The translations under genes and the position numbers were made by a program. From assembly GCF_029953635.1 (NCBI RefSeq), contig NZ_CP124543.1:62001-126000 (forward strand): a stretch of DNA of 64,000 nt, in the 5' to 3' direction. The stretch comes from Halotia branconii CENA392. GTDB taxonomy: Bacteria > Cyanobacteriota > Cyanobacteriia > Cyanobacteriales > Nostocaceae. This document shows, piece after piece, positions 53,626 to 63,905 of the stretch. The notes under the pieces were generated by a model. It did not search any database. It was given only the letters and a program-made list of their open reading frames with translations, and was not told where the DNA came from. Position 1 is the stretch's first letter. Every line of letters begins with the position of its first letter.

Positions 53626-54091
53626 AAGCCTTTGTTAATACCTCCATTCTGATTTCATCTAGTGTTTTTTTGTGATCTACAGCAGATTAAGTTATTTTTT
53701 CCGAAAAATTAAATCTTGATGAAACTTTTATTGTGAATGGATAACAATTTAACCAAAAAGTAATTGATGCTAGCTTACACTTCGCCGACAAGCTATATTT
53801 TGAAAATACGCTCAGTATTCTAGAAATACGGCTACCAAGGAAGTTTTGGCATCAGTCTTAAGTTAGAAGTAGTTATCAGTCTCAAGTAAAATATTCGTTA
53901 GTTTCCGCAGAATAATTAATATTAGCAGAAAATCTTAAAAAACTATTAATTTTTTTGCGTATAAATACTTGCATTACTGAGCAATAAAGATTGACAAATA
54001 AGCTTATTTCAACTAAATTCCAGGGTTGGCATCAACAAGAATTAGTAAACATACATACTATAGTCATCATTTCAGCGAGTTTTGATAAATT
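53626..54091. other. Intergenic region, no gene seen
   Basis: AT-rich, between a small exported protein gene and a cyclase gene. No open frame with coding character and no clear hairpin followed by a T run. Confidence 0.5.
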
Positions 54092-56308
54092 TTAAGCAAA
54101 CTCGTAGCGGTTTTTACCAAGATGCTTGGCACGGTACATAGCGGTGTCTGCTTGTTTAATTAATGCTTCCGTGCTTTGACCATTGAGGGGATAAATACTG
54201 ATACCAATACTGGCAGAAATTTTAGTGGTATACTCATCCAAAACGATTGGCTCAGTAATGCACCCTAAAATTTTTTCCGCAACTTTAGCAGCTACCTGCT
54301 CATTAGGAAGTGACCGTAAAATCACTGTAAATTCATCACCGCCTAAACGGGAAACAGTATCACTACCACGTAAAGAGTTATTGAGCCGCTGAGCGATAGT
54401 TACTAAGAGGCGATCGCCTATCTCATGTCCAAAGGTATCATTGACTTGTTTAAAACCATCCAGATCAACAAACAGCAGTCCCAAAGATAAATTATTCTCT
54501 TGAGCCCAAACTAAAGACTCGTGAAGTTGTTCTGCAAAGAATTTACGGTTAGATAGACCTGTAAGCGGGTCGTGATCAGCTAGATAACGCAAATGGTCTT
54601 CTTTGCGTTTAGCGGTGCGTATAAGTTCGTATTCTTTCTCTTTACGCTGAGTAATATCTCGAATTATCCCCACTAAAAAGAAATTACCCGCCGCGTCTTT
54701 GTGGAGCGATCGCTTAGTAGCAATTAAATGAATTTTTCCCGCCGCATCAGTAAACTCTTCTTCATTTTCTTTTGGTTGTTGAGTGCGGAAAACTAATTCA
54801 TCTTGTTGTCGAAACACGTCAGCTTCATGAGCAGGAAAAAAGTCATAGTCTGACTTTTCAATTAACACAGTATTAGGACGACCAATTAATCGACAGTATG
54901 CCTCATTTAACACAATCCACTGATGTTGTTTATTTTTGACAAAAATTGGATCTGCGATTGTATTGATTACTTGCTGCAAAAACTCTTTAGAACGTTTCAA
55001 TTCTTCCTGAATATGGGCAACATGAAAAATCATCCAAATAGCTGAGATGCCAAAAGTCAGCAATGAAGGAATTATTGGTATCCACCAACCAGTTAAAAAA
55101 GCCAAATATGCACTTAAGATTAACGCTAGATAAGAAAGCAAAATACTAAACATACTCTGGCTTTTGGAGCGTACTTGCCACGTCATTACGGCTCCCAAAT
55201 AAGACCAAGTAAAAATCCATAAAGATTCCCACAGTTGAGGCCATGTCTTTAATAAAGGTCGTCCTTCAATCGCAGCTGAGATTAATTCACTGATAAAATA
55301 AGCTTGAAGTTCGATACCTGTAATCGGCTCGGCTGCACCCATCAGACGACTAGATTGGGGAATAAATGCAAAATCTTGAAGACTAGGAGCAGTGGAACCA
55401 ATAAGTACGATGCGATCGCTAATTAGGTTTTTGTCTACTTTATTAGCAAGCACATCGCTCATAGTTACCTGTCGATAACCACAAAGTTTTCCAGACGAGC
55501 TATTTTTACACCCTGGTTTAGGAAAATTGGATAAAATTTGGTAGCCTCTGTCATCAGCTCCTACATAAGCACCATCGTTGGCCTGAAAACGAGGAAATAC
55601 CGACTTACCCAACTGTAAATACTCAGAGTTACTGACTGCTTTTTTTGGAGTAATCCCCTTTGACTTTAAATACAATAAAGCTAGCTTGAGCGCAAAACTT
55701 TCGTGTAACTTATTATTAACATGCCAATACAATAAACTGCGGCGTATTTTGCCATCAGGGTCAAATAGTACATTATTGAAACCGACTTGTTCTGTATTCA
55801 GTCCTTTTGGAGGTCGAACACCAACGTTTTTATTTTTAAAATTGTTATTTTTTTCATTTGCCAACAGTTCAATACCAATCAAGTTTGGCGTTGATTTATA
55901 AACATCAAGCAATTTTTGTTTACCAGAGTTTTCTGCCGAATCGTTACTAGGAACTTCCAAGTCTCGGTAGATATCTAAACCAATTGCTCGCGGTTTTTGT
56001 TCACTTAATTTTTGCAATAATTGAGCGATGATGCGATCTGGAATTGGCCAGCCAACTTTACGTAAATAACTCTCATCAATGACTACAATAGTAATGCGAT
56101 TATCTGGCTGTTCGTTTGGACGTAAGCGAAAAAATTGATCTAAAACTCCTAACTCTAATGATTGCAATAATCCCATAGAACGCAAAATTAGGATGCAGAT
56201 TGCAACGATAGAGGCGGTAATCAATTCTCTGTGTTTTTGACCAAGCGATTGTTTCAGTCTTAATATTAACCTTACAAGACGCTTGCATAACTGCTTACTC
56301 ATTCCCAT
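54092..56308 (-). CDS. CHASE2-PAS diguanylate cyclase
   Basis: A 738-residue membrane protein: CHASE2 sensory domain (about 45-360, outside the membrane: RITIVVIDESYLRKVGWPIPDRI, RIVLIGSTAPSLQDF), three membrane helices, a PAS domain (about 430-555), and a C-terminal GGDEF domain (LTGLSNRKFFAEQL, RLGGDEFTVIL). RGSD five residues before GGDEF is the inhibitory I-site for c-di-GMP. It makes c-di-GMP, perhaps in opposition to the REC-EAL protein at 39928. ATG at 56302 (third codon) is an alternative start. Confidence 0.92.
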   Translation of the reverse strand: MGMSKQLCKRLVRLILRLKQSLGQKHRELITASIVAICILILRSMGLLQSLELGVLDQFFRLRPNEQPDNRITIVVIDESYLRKVGWPIPDRIIAQLLQKLSEQKPRAIGLDIYRDLEVPSNDSAENSGKQKLLDVYKSTPNLIGIELLANEKNNNFKNKNVGVRPPKGLNTEQVGFNNVLFDPDGKIRRSLLYWHVNNKLHESFALKLALLYLKSKGITPKKAVSNSEYLQLGKSVFPRFQANDGAYVGADDRGYQILSNFPKPGCKNSSSGKLCGYRQVTMSDVLANKVDKNLISDRIVLIGSTAPSLQDFAFIPQSSRLMGAAEPITGIELQAYFISELISAAIEGRPLLKTWPQLWESLWIFTWSYLGAVMTWQVRSKSQSMFSILLSYLALILSAYLAFLTGWWIPIIPSLLTFGISAIWMIFHVAHIQEELKRSKEFLQQVINTIADPIFVKNKQHQWIVLNEAYCRLIGRPNTVLIEKSDYDFFPAHEADVFRQQDELVFRTQQPKENEEEFTDAAGKIHLIATKRSLHKDAAGNFFLVGIIRDITQRKEKEYELIRTAKRKEDHLRYLADHDPLTGLSNRKFFAEQLHESLVWAQENNLSLGLLFVDLDGFKQVNDTFGHEIGDRLLVTIAQRLNNSLRGSDTVSRLGGDEFTVILRSLPNEQVAAKVAEKILGCITEPIVLDEYTTKISASIGISIYPLNGQSTEALIKQADTAMYRAKHLGKNRYEFA

Positions 56309-56510
56309 AACCTAGTGGGGAAAAATACTCTTTGTTTCTTATAGTTATCAGCCTATTGGCAAATATAACTTGTGCAAGAACTATAGCAATTCTCAAATGA
56401 GTGAAATAAACTTATTTTCAGGATCAGGAGGAGTAGTTCCTGTAAGAAAGTCTATGGTAAGTAGGTCGATGTCGATAATTATCGTTGGAATAAAGCAGGG
56501 AGCAGGGGGA

Positions 56511-56575
56511 GAAAAAGTTTGAGCCTTATTTACTTTTATTCACATAGTTTGATTTTATTTCACCGATTTACTTAA
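56511..56575. repeat. 65-base dispersed repeat, copy 1
   Basis: GAAAAAGTTTGAGCCTTATT through TATTTCACCGATTTACTTAA, preceded by AATAAAGCAGGG; a second copy is at 63601-63665. Copies differ at two positions. Confidence 0.9.
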
Positions 56576-56939
56576 CTCTAAATGGATCATTCATTATTCA
56601 TTACGACTTATGTGTTACAAAAGGGCAACTGTAATTTTTGCTTCTATAAAAACAATTTCAGTATAAATATTATTCATTATTGATTACAAAAGTATATTTA
56701 TAATAACTTTCAGTTGACATATTATTTTTTCAGTGTCTGTCTAATTTCCATTACTAACTCTCTCGGATGCTATCTAAATGCATTTAAGTACAAAAAATGT
56801 AAGTAATTGTACTCAAATATGTATTTTACTTCTGTGGTACTTGTAGATTAACGTAAGTCTTCAAGGGAGGCGCACGTTAGATTATAGTCCTAAGCAAATT
56901 AAAAATTTGTAATTGGGTACTAGACTAAGAGTATTTCAT

Positions 56940-56986
56940 CAAAAAAAGTCAACTGGAAAAAAATAGCTGCATTTAACCAGTTGACT
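56940..56986 (-). terminator. Strong terminator of the VKOR gene
   Basis: On the minus strand AGTCAACTGG and CCAGTTGACT form perfect ten-base arms with a 20-base loop, followed by seven T residues. It ends the 57035-58015 gene. Confidence 0.88.
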
Positions 56987-57034
56987 ATGGAGTTTGAAAG
57001 CCTAAGTTTTCTCAAAAAGACTTGCTTAATGAAG

Positions 57035-58015
57035 TTACTTAAAGTATTTGAAATTACTAGAACCCGTATAACCAGAAACTTTTGCCAGTTCCTCTAAGTT
57101 TTGTACCCCACTGTAGCTTTTGCCATTAATAATCCAAGTAGGGAAACCTTCTACTTTTGCTGCTTTACATAATTCAGGTTTACCTTTTGGGCTATCAGCA
57201 GCGCATTCCACCTTAATATTGTCGATGATCTGTTCAGCTTCTTTGCCGAAAAGCAATTTCTGTTCGTGGCAGTGAGGACACCAGTAAGCACTGTATTCCT
57301 TAGCGCCTATCTTCACTAAATGGCGGGCTAGGGCAATTTCTGCCTCACCAGAAGTTGTGGTGACTTCCCAACCAAATTCTGGGTTAGGTTGTGCTTGAGG
57401 AACAAAGGTAATTTTCTCTGGTTGTCCAGAAGTTCCAGCTGTACCACCTGTTTGATTGACACCAGCATAGACACCTAAAGTACCAATTAGCGTTACCATC
57501 CCCACAATAATAGCGGTAAAAAAGATTTGTCCAACATCCTCCCAAGTACGGCCGATAATCGTCAATACTAAAAGACTCAGGGAGAACAAAGCCGAACCAA
57601 TACAGTAAAGACAAATAGCCTTAATTTGAAATGCCAGCAAGTACATTAAGTAGCCACTGAAAACTGACATGGCGATCGCCCCCACCAACAGCAGCCACCA
57701 CGTCCAGTTTTCTAATTGTTTACTGCTATTGTTTTGTCCTGATTTCAACACCAAGGGTGCTAGGGCAAATATCACCATGCTGGTGTATGCCAAAAACCCG
57801 AATAGGGCTAAAGGCTGACCCAAAACTGTTGCCCAAGGACTGGAAAGTACATCATTACAGCCCTTGACACCAGCTTGTGCTACACAAGCGGCGCTACCTC
57901 CTGTTATCTTTTCTATTGTGAGATATCCAGTTGTGAGCGCACCAAAGCCGGCGATCGCGGCAATCAATGGACGCGACCATTTATGAATCCAAGGAGTAGA
58001 ACGGCGGCGAATCAT
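57035..58015 (-). CDS. VKOR-thioredoxin fusion, disulfide bond formation protein
   Basis: A 326-residue protein. The N-terminal half has four to five hydrophobic helices of the VKOR family with paired Cys (CVAQAGVKGC) and the active CLYC in helix 4. The C-terminal half is a thioredoxin-like domain with WCPHCHEQKLLFG. VKOR-Trx fusions oxidise dithiols in lumen or periplasm using quinone, as LTO1 does in chloroplasts. Intact motifs. A terminator follows at 56940. Confidence 0.9.
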   Translation of the reverse strand: MIRRRSTPWIHKWSRPLIAAIAGFGALTTGYLTIEKITGGSAACVAQAGVKGCNDVLSSPWATVLGQPLALFGFLAYTSMVIFALAPLVLKSGQNNSSKQLENWTWWLLLVGAIAMSVFSGYLMYLLAFQIKAICLYCIGSALFSLSLLVLTIIGRTWEDVGQIFFTAIIVGMVTLIGTLGVYAGVNQTGGTAGTSGQPEKITFVPQAQPNPEFGWEVTTTSGEAEIALARHLVKIGAKEYSAYWCPHCHEQKLLFGKEAEQIIDNIKVECAADSPKGKPELCKAAKVEGFPTWIINGKSYSGVQNLEELAKVSGYTGSSNFKYFK

Positions 58016-58025
58016 AAACTGCTAA

Positions 58026-58290
58026 TTGGGAAATTGGGCATGGGGTACTTGTACTGAGCGTAGCCGAAGTATGGGGCATGGGGCAATTAAGAGGAATTGG
58101 GGCAGAAGAGAAGTGCGGTCTTGGGGAGCCAGTCCGTTGGGCGGGTTTCCCGACTTGAAGGAACTGGCGTGTCTCCCCAAGTGGAGCAACTTCGGGGTGC
58201 GGGGTGCAAGGGGGATGAAGAGGAATTATCTATTTCTCCCTGCTCCCTGCTCCCTGCTCCCCTGCCTTTTTTCCTAGTTCCTAGTCCCTA
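58026..58290. repeat. Intergenic repeat mosaic
   Basis: GCATGGGG heptamers, a TACTGAGCGTAGCCGAAGT element, and GGCGGGTTTCCCGACTTGAAGG, a palindrome also at 46995 and 63100, then CCCTGCTCCC units. An open frame across the area encodes TERSRS-like repeat translation, not a gene. Confidence 0.8.
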
Positions 58291-58294
58291 ACCT

Positions 58295-59170
58295 CTAAGA
58301 ATGTAACTTCACTTGTTCTGCTGATTTGCTTTCACTTTTGGAGTTCCAAGTGCGATGTGCTGCTTCCACAAATTGGCTGACGCGAATTGGGTCAATTGGT
58401 TGCTCAATTCGACCTTGGCGTTTTAGGGAACTAGACACAATGACACCATCTGCTGCCTGCATTAGTGTAGCAATATTTTCCCAGTCGGCTCCACTACCAA
58501 TAAATACTGGAGTGCCGTTTGCTGCGCCGCAAGCTAGCTCTAAATCTTCTAGGTCAGGAGGACTACCTGTAGACCAGCCAGATAAAATCACCGCGTCTGC
58601 CAAACCCCTTTCAATCGTATCTTTCACAGCAACTGTCAAATTTGGGGAACTCAAAGGACGGGCGTGCTTGACCAACACATCAGCCATAATTTTGACATTA
58701 CAACCCAGTTCGCGCCGATAACGCAATAATTGATGGGCTTCTCCCTCAATTAATCCCTGATCGGTTGCCATTACTCCTGTTAGAACATTGACGCGGATAA
58801 ATTGTGCTTGTACACAACTAGCGATCGCTATTGCACTTTTAGCATCGTTCCGCAAAACATTTAAGCCTACGGGCAACGTTACCAAATTTTGTATTCTTTG
58901 CACCACAACAGTCATCGCGCTGACAACTGCTGGATCTACTTGGTTTTTAGTAAACGGAGCATCGAAAAAATTCTCCACAATAATGCCATTAACCCCACCA
59001 CTTGCTAAGGCTGCTGCTTCTTGTTCGGCGCGGTCAATTACCGCTTTTAAAGTACCTCCCCAACGGGGTGAGGTGGGTAGTGGGAGTAGGTGAACTACGC
59101 CAATAATCGGTGTTCGAGTTTTAAATATCTGATGTAAGTCCACGTCTTTAAATCCGCTTCGCGGAGTCAA
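58295..59170 (-). CDS. btpA: Photosystem I biogenesis protein BtpA
   Basis: A 291-residue BtpA/SgcQ family protein (a TIM-barrel fold). PIIGVVHLLPLPTSPRWGG at the start, GGVNGIIVENFFDAPF, NDAKSAIAIASCVQAQFIRVN and GSGADWENIATL are characteristic. BtpA is needed for stable PSI reaction-centre proteins in Synechocystis at low temperature. It is bounded by repeats; alone in its transcript. No obvious catalytic metal ligands. Confidence 0.9.
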   Translation of the reverse strand: MTPRSGFKDVDLHQIFKTRTPIIGVVHLLPLPTSPRWGGTLKAVIDRAEQEAAALASGGVNGIIVENFFDAPFTKNQVDPAVVSAMTVVVQRIQNLVTLPVGLNVLRNDAKSAIAIASCVQAQFIRVNVLTGVMATDQGLIEGEAHQLLRYRRELGCNVKIMADVLVKHARPLSSPNLTVAVKDTIERGLADAVILSGWSTGSPPDLEDLELACGAANGTPVFIGSGADWENIATLMQAADGVIVSSSLKRQGRIEQPIDPIRVSQFVEAAHRTWNSKSESKSAEQVKLHS

Positions 59171-59823
59171 TAGTCCACCAGTCCAGAGTCTAAAATTTTT
59201 TGGCTATTGACTCTTGACTTTTAACTAAATTAGTCAAATGTGTTTTACACTGGTTGTCTTACTGCCTCTCTCCGAAGATGGAATTTGGCGTAAAACCTCC
59301 CATAAGATATGTTAAGATAAAACTTGGCTACAACAAGAGGAGTTTGCCACTCACAAGACGCAAGGCAGTTTCCCATAGTTTAGGCATTTCGTTTGCGCAT
59401 TGTCGTAGACTAAGCCAGAAGCTCCAGGGTAGCATTACTGCTTTATTAGGCGTAGTCGCAAGTGCGATTTCCCTGAGGGTAGCGACTTCTCACAACAAGC
59501 CCTTTGGGCGGCTTCCCGACGGGTAAATTAACAACGCGTACGCTTGTGGTAATGCAAAATACCAGTAAGCAATTTGTTAAAAAACATTAAAAGTGTCGAA
59601 TGTACCCAAAGGCACTCTATTTTACCTGGGAAACAGACTAATTAACAGAAATATCATACCATGACCTCAAATCATCAAGGTCATAAGTCCACAAGCAGTA
59701 GCTATAAGTGGAATATTTCTAGATGAGTTGTGAGCGCTGTAATTATAAGGGTACTAATTATCAAGGGCAAAATCATCGCGTTTTGTGTTTGACTACGAAA
59801 AAACCGGAAAATATTTTCAAAAT
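59171..59823. other. Long intergenic region upstream of rimO
   Basis: No gene seen. Bases 59440-59525 carry CTTTGGGCGGCTTCCCGACGGG and GGGTAGCGACTTCTCAC repeats; a 90-residue open frame over them has repeat composition. The rimO-crhR promoter should lie here. Confidence 0.6.
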
Positions 59824-61143
59824 ATGGGTGAAAAGCCAACAATTGCAATTTCCCACTTGGGCTGCGAAAAAAACCGAATTGATACAGAACACATCTTAGG
59901 GCTGCTTGTAGAAGCAGGTTACGATGTAGATACAAATGAAGAGTTAGCAGATTACGTTATTGTCAATACATGTAGTTTTATTGAAGCGGCAAGAGAAGAA
60001 TCTGTCAGAACTTTGGTAGAGTTGGCAGAGGCAGATAAAAAAATTGTCATCACTGGCTGTATGGCCCAGCACTTCCAGGAACAATTATTGGAAGAGTTGC
60101 CGGAAGCAGTTGCTGTGGTGGGAACAGGTGATTATCACAAAATTGTCAATGTAATTGAGCGAGTACAACAGGGAGAACGGGTCAAACAAGTTAGTGTAGA
60201 ACCAACTTACATTGCTGATGAAACGACACCGCGCTACCGCACCACAACAGAGGGTGTTGCCTACTTGCGAATTGCTGAAGGATGTGATTATCGTTGTGCA
60301 TTTTGTATTATTCCTTATCTACGAGGAAACCAGCGATCGCGTACTATTGAATCTATAGTTGCCGAAGCCAAGCAGCTAGCCTCCCAAGGGGTACAAGAGA
60401 TTATTCTCATTTCCCAAATCACAACTAATTACGGTTTGGATATTTACGGTAAGCCAAAGTTAGCCGAACTGCTTCGCGCCTTGGCAAAGGTGGATGTACC
60501 TTGGATTCGAGTACATTATGCTTATCCCACCGGATTAACTTTGGATGTGATTACAGCGTTCAAAGAAACACCTAACGTCTTACCTTACCTGGATTTGCCT
60601 CTGCAACATTCTCATCCAGAGATTCTCCGCAATATGAACCGTCCTTGGCAAGGACGTGTGAACAATGAGATTATTGATCGCATCAAAACAGCGCTACCAA
60701 CGGCAGTATTGCGGACAACATTTATAGTTGGTTTCCCCGGAGAAACTCAAGAGCATTTTGAGCATCTACTAGAGTTTGTGCAGCGGCATGAATTTGACCA
60801 TGTTGGTGTTTTCACCTTTTCACCAGAACAGGAAACCCCTGCCTATAAGCTACCTAATCAGTTGCCACAACAAGTGATGGAGCAGCGTCGGCACAGAGTT
60901 ATGGAACTCCAGCAGCCAATTTCGCAAAGAAAAAATCAGCAGGAAATAGGCAAGATTGTTGATGTCCTGATAGAGCAAGAAAATCCTGAAAGTGGGAAAT
61001 TAATTGGTCGTTCAGGTAGATTTTCCCCAGAAGTCGATGGTCAAATTTATATCGAAGGTCAGGCGAAGTTAGGAACCATCGTGCCAGTAGCGATCCACGG
61101 CGCTGATATATATGACCTATACGGTCAAGTTGTCAATAACTAA
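59824..61143 (+). CDS. rimO: 30S ribosomal protein S12 methylthiotransferase
   Basis: A 439-residue radical SAM enzyme. UPF0004 N-domain ([34 protein letters not shown]), radical [14 protein letters not shown], and a C-terminal TRAM domain ([18 protein letters not shown]). It adds a methylthio group to Asp of S12. ATG at 59824 ([13 protein letters not shown]) is preferred; GTG at 59785 adds a non-conserved 13 residues. It precedes crhR, 68 bases apart, as in other cyanobacteria. Confidence 0.93.
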   Translation: MGEKPTIAISHLGCEKNRIDTEHILGLLVEAGYDVDTNEELADYVIVNTCSFIEAAREESVRTLVELAEADKKIVITGCMAQHFQEQLLEELPEAVAVVGTGDYHKIVNVIERVQQGERVKQVSVEPTYIADETTPRYRTTTEGVAYLRIAEGCDYRCAFCIIPYLRGNQRSRTIESIVAEAKQLASQGVQEIILISQITTNYGLDIYGKPKLAELLRALAKVDVPWIRVHYAYPTGLTLDVITAFKETPNVLPYLDLPLQHSHPEILRNMNRPWQGRVNNEIIDRIKTALPTAVLRTTFIVGFPGETQEHFEHLLEFVQRHEFDHVGVFTFSPEQETPAYKLPNQLPQQVMEQRRHRVMELQQPISQRKNQQEIGKIVDVLIEQENPESGKLIGRSGRFSPEVDGQIYIEGQAKLGTIVPVAIHGADIYDLYGQVVNN

Positions 61144-61211
61144 ATTGTCATTTGTCAAATTTAGATGACTAATGACTCATCTAAAAATAAAAACTAAACC
61201 TAGGAGATTTG

Positions 61212-62723
61212 ATGAATCTTTCGTTTCCAGAATTAGGCATTTCACAAGAACGTGTAGAGTTATTAGAAACAATCGGCTTTACCGCACCTACTAATATTCA
61301 AGCCCAAGCTATTCCCCAATTGTTAGCAGGTCGAGATGTAGTCGGTCAATCCCAAACAGGAACAGGTAAAACAGCAGCATTTACCCTGCCAATTTTAGAA
61401 CGGTTAGATGTTAACCAAAGAGCAGTACAAGCGTTGGTCTTGACCCCAACTCGTGAGTTAGCAATTCAAGTTCACGATGCCGTTGCTCAGTTCATGGGTA
61501 ACGATGGATTGCGAGTGCTAGCAATTTATGGTGGACAATCGATTGACCGCCAAATGTCACAACTCAAACGTGGCGTTCACATGGTTGTGGGTACTCCAGG
61601 ACGGATGATAGATTTACTAGACCGGGGCTGTCTCAAGCTCGATCAAGTGAAATGGTTTGTCTTAGATGAAGCCGATGAAATGTTGAGCATGGGTTTTATC
61701 GATGATGTGATTAAGATTCTTTCTCAAGCACCTACAGATCGCCAAACAGCTTTGTTCTCAGCCACCATGCCGCCATCGATTCGCATGTTGGTGAACAAAT
61801 TTTTGCGATCGCCTGCGATAGTCACCGTCGAACAACCAAAAGCTGCTCCCAACAAAATCAATCAAGTAGCTTATCTCATCCCCCGTCACTGGACAAAAGC
61901 CAAAGCTTTACAGCCGATTCTGGAAATGGAAGATCCAGAAACAGCTTTAATCTTTGTGCGTACCAGACGCACAGCCGCAGAACTCACCAATCAATTACAA
62001 GCTGCTGGTCATAGTGTTGACGAATATCACGGTGACTTGTCGCAACAAGCACGAGAACGCTTATTAGGTAGATTCCGCAATCGTCAAGTGCGCTGGGTGG
62101 TAGCCACAGATATTGCCGCACGGGGGTTAGATGTCGATCAATTATCCCATGTGATCAACTACGACTTACCTGATAGCGTAGAAACCTATGTCCATCGGAT
62201 TGGTCGTACTGGTCGAGCTGGTAAAGAAGGAACGGCTATTTCTTTAGTTCAGCCTTTTGAGCGACGCAAACAACAGGCATTTGAGCGCCATAATCGCCAA
62301 AGTTGGCAATTGCTATCAATTCCTACACGGGCGCAAATTGAAGCCAGACACATCAATAAATTGCAAGAACAAGTAGGAGAAGCCTTAACTGGCGAACGCC
62401 TAGCTTCATTCTTGCCAATAGTTAGCGAATTGATTGAAAAATACGATGCTCATGCGATCGCTGCGGCGGCATTGCAAATCGCTTACGATGAAACTCGTCC
62501 TGCTTGGTTGCAATCAGGCGTAGATCCCCAAGAAGACAACGTACCCGTACCCAAACCCAAGCTCAATAAACGTCGTGATTCTTCTGGTGAACGCAGCCGT
62601 TCCTCTTGGACTAAATCAGACAGTAACGGTGGTGAAGAAGAAAGACGAGGTACTCCCAAGCCTAAACTGCGGACAACACATCGTGAACCTTCTGTATCGC
62701 CTAATAGCAAAAAACTCGGTTGA
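61212..62723 (+). CDS. crhR: DEAD-box RNA helicase, CrhR type
   Basis: A 503-residue helicase: Q motif (FTAPTNIQAQAIPQLL), Walker A SQTGTGKTA, PTRELA, VLDEADEML, SATMPP, ATDIAARGLDV and HRIGRTGRAGKEG. The C-terminal ~100 residues are basic and Arg/Ser-rich. ATG at 61212 has TAGGAG five bases before it. In Synechocystis rimO and crhR form a cold- and redox-controlled operon and the order is the same here. It unwinds RNA during cold or redox stress. Confidence 0.92.
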   Translation: MNLSFPELGISQERVELLETIGFTAPTNIQAQAIPQLLAGRDVVGQSQTGTGKTAAFTLPILERLDVNQRAVQALVLTPTRELAIQVHDAVAQFMGNDGLRVLAIYGGQSIDRQMSQLKRGVHMVVGTPGRMIDLLDRGCLKLDQVKWFVLDEADEMLSMGFIDDVIKILSQAPTDRQTALFSATMPPSIRMLVNKFLRSPAIVTVEQPKAAPNKINQVAYLIPRHWTKAKALQPILEMEDPETALIFVRTRRTAAELTNQLQAAGHSVDEYHGDLSQQARERLLGRFRNRQVRWVVATDIAARGLDVDQLSHVINYDLPDSVETYVHRIGRTGRAGKEGTAISLVQPFERRKQQAFERHNRQSWQLLSIPTRAQIEARHINKLQEQVGEALTGERLASFLPIVSELIEKYDAHAIAAAALQIAYDETRPAWLQSGVDPQEDNVPVPKPKLNKRRDSSGERSRSSWTKSDSNGGEEERRGTPKPKLRTTHREPSVSPNSKKLG

Positions 62724-63600
62724 CATACAGAATAGAGAACCAACTTCTTAGTCAAGAATCAAAAGTCAATGGTGAGCCAGTACTGTCTTTTCACAAAGGG
62801 AGCCATTAGCGTAAAGCCTTCTCTACAAGAGGCTATGCGTAGCTTGCTTCTTTGCAGGACTACGCTTAGAGCGAGTCTGCGAACGTCTGGGGTTTTCCTA
62901 AATGGAGTGAGAGGCTAGAGTGGCTTTCCATGCTATTTGCTATAAATTGGGCATTGCTCGCCTAAAGCAGTGCCTCCCCATAATATCGTTTAACTTTAAA
63001 GTTGATACATTTGGGCAAGCAGGGGAAGCAGTGCGGTCTTGGGGTCTCCCCTTTGGGTGACGCTCGCAAGCTTGCTATCGCTACGCTAACGGCAGTCCAA
63101 CGCCAGTCGCTCCTGGGGAGCCACTGCGTTGCGGGGGTTCCCCCCGAGTCCCGCAAGTGGCATGGAAACCCCCATGACCGCGCTGGCTCCTCTTTGTTGG
63201 AACAACTTTCTGCGGGCTGCCTCACCAAGTGGAGCAAGTGGCGTGGTTCCCCCCAAGAGCAACTGCCGTGAAGCAGGGGAAGCAGCACTTCGGCTACGCG
63301 GTAGTTAAGTTTCGGCTACGCTCAACTGCCGCGCAGCGCCGCACTAAGCCTGTCGAAGTGTCGAAACTCAGTGACCAAAGGCAGGGGGAGTAAGAAAAGT
63401 AATTTGTATCAATAATTTCGTGAAATGGTATAACAGCTTGTCTAAAGCTAATTAGCCTTCAATTTGCCTAAAAGTAGGAATAAAGCCGCTTCCTATTAGA
63501 ATAAAGCAGGGGGCAGCACTTCGGCTTACTTCGACTACAGTTGTTGAGCAAAGTCGAAGGACGCTCATTATAAGTCGCTCAGTAACCAAAGGCGGCGGGA
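62724..63600. repeat. Long repeat mosaic between crhR and ftsZ
   Basis: No gene is supported. It contains GCAGGGGAAGCAG units (63018, 63276), GGGGTTCCCCCC and AAGTCGG-type palindromes (63120-63200), TTCGGCTACGCTCA elements (63310) and a GTGAAATGGTATAA repeat shared with 5935. Palindromes here resemble those at 46990 and 58140. A 65-base repeat follows at 63601. Confidence 0.8.
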
Positions 63601-63665
63601 GAAAGAGTTTGAGCCTTATTTACTTTTATTCACATAGTTTGATTTTATTTCACCGACTTACTTAA
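63601..63665. repeat. 65-base dispersed repeat, copy 2
   Basis: GAAAGAGTTTGAGCCTTATT through CACCGACTTACTTAA, matching 56511-56575 with two mismatches. The copy is preceded by AATAAAGCAGGG (63501) but with a different repeat (CACTTCGGCTTACTTCGACT onward) inserted between. Confidence 0.9.
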
Positions 63666-63905
63666 ATCTTTTTTCAAAAAATACTATTTTTGGCTATTTT
63701 TTATGAGTTGACAGACTCTTGCCCAATCTTATTTAATAACTGGGTAATATTGACAATTTTAGTTATCAATTCATTGGCTGCATTGGGGATCACAACAGGA
63801 TTGCTTACCCCTCTCTATAAAAGTCTAGAAATAAAAGACTTTATCCAGTACTCAGCCAAACAAGAGACTGCAAATTTCATCTAAAAATTTAAAATCCAAA
63901 ATCAA

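Larger units (their letters stand above)
56309..57034. other. Intergenic region with repeat pair and VKOR terminator
   Basis: No gene. Bases 56511-56575 are a 65-base repeat also present at 63601-63665 with two mismatches. The 57034 side carries the terminator of the VKOR gene. The rest is AT-rich and unremarkable. Confidence 0.65.

Noticed and set aside
59254..59526. Plus-strand open frame of 90 codons before rimO
   Set aside because: The second half is dispersed repeat sequence and the first half has no motif or ribosome site; treated as intergenic.
63002..63288. Overlapping open frames on both strands between crhR and ftsZ
   Set aside because: Both read through GC-rich palindromic repeats and encode repeat-like peptides.
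63690..63884. Plus-strand 64-codon frame with TTG start before ftsZ
   Set aside because: It encodes one hydrophobic stretch and could be a small membrane protein, but there is no ATG, ribosome site or recognisable family, so it is not annotated.
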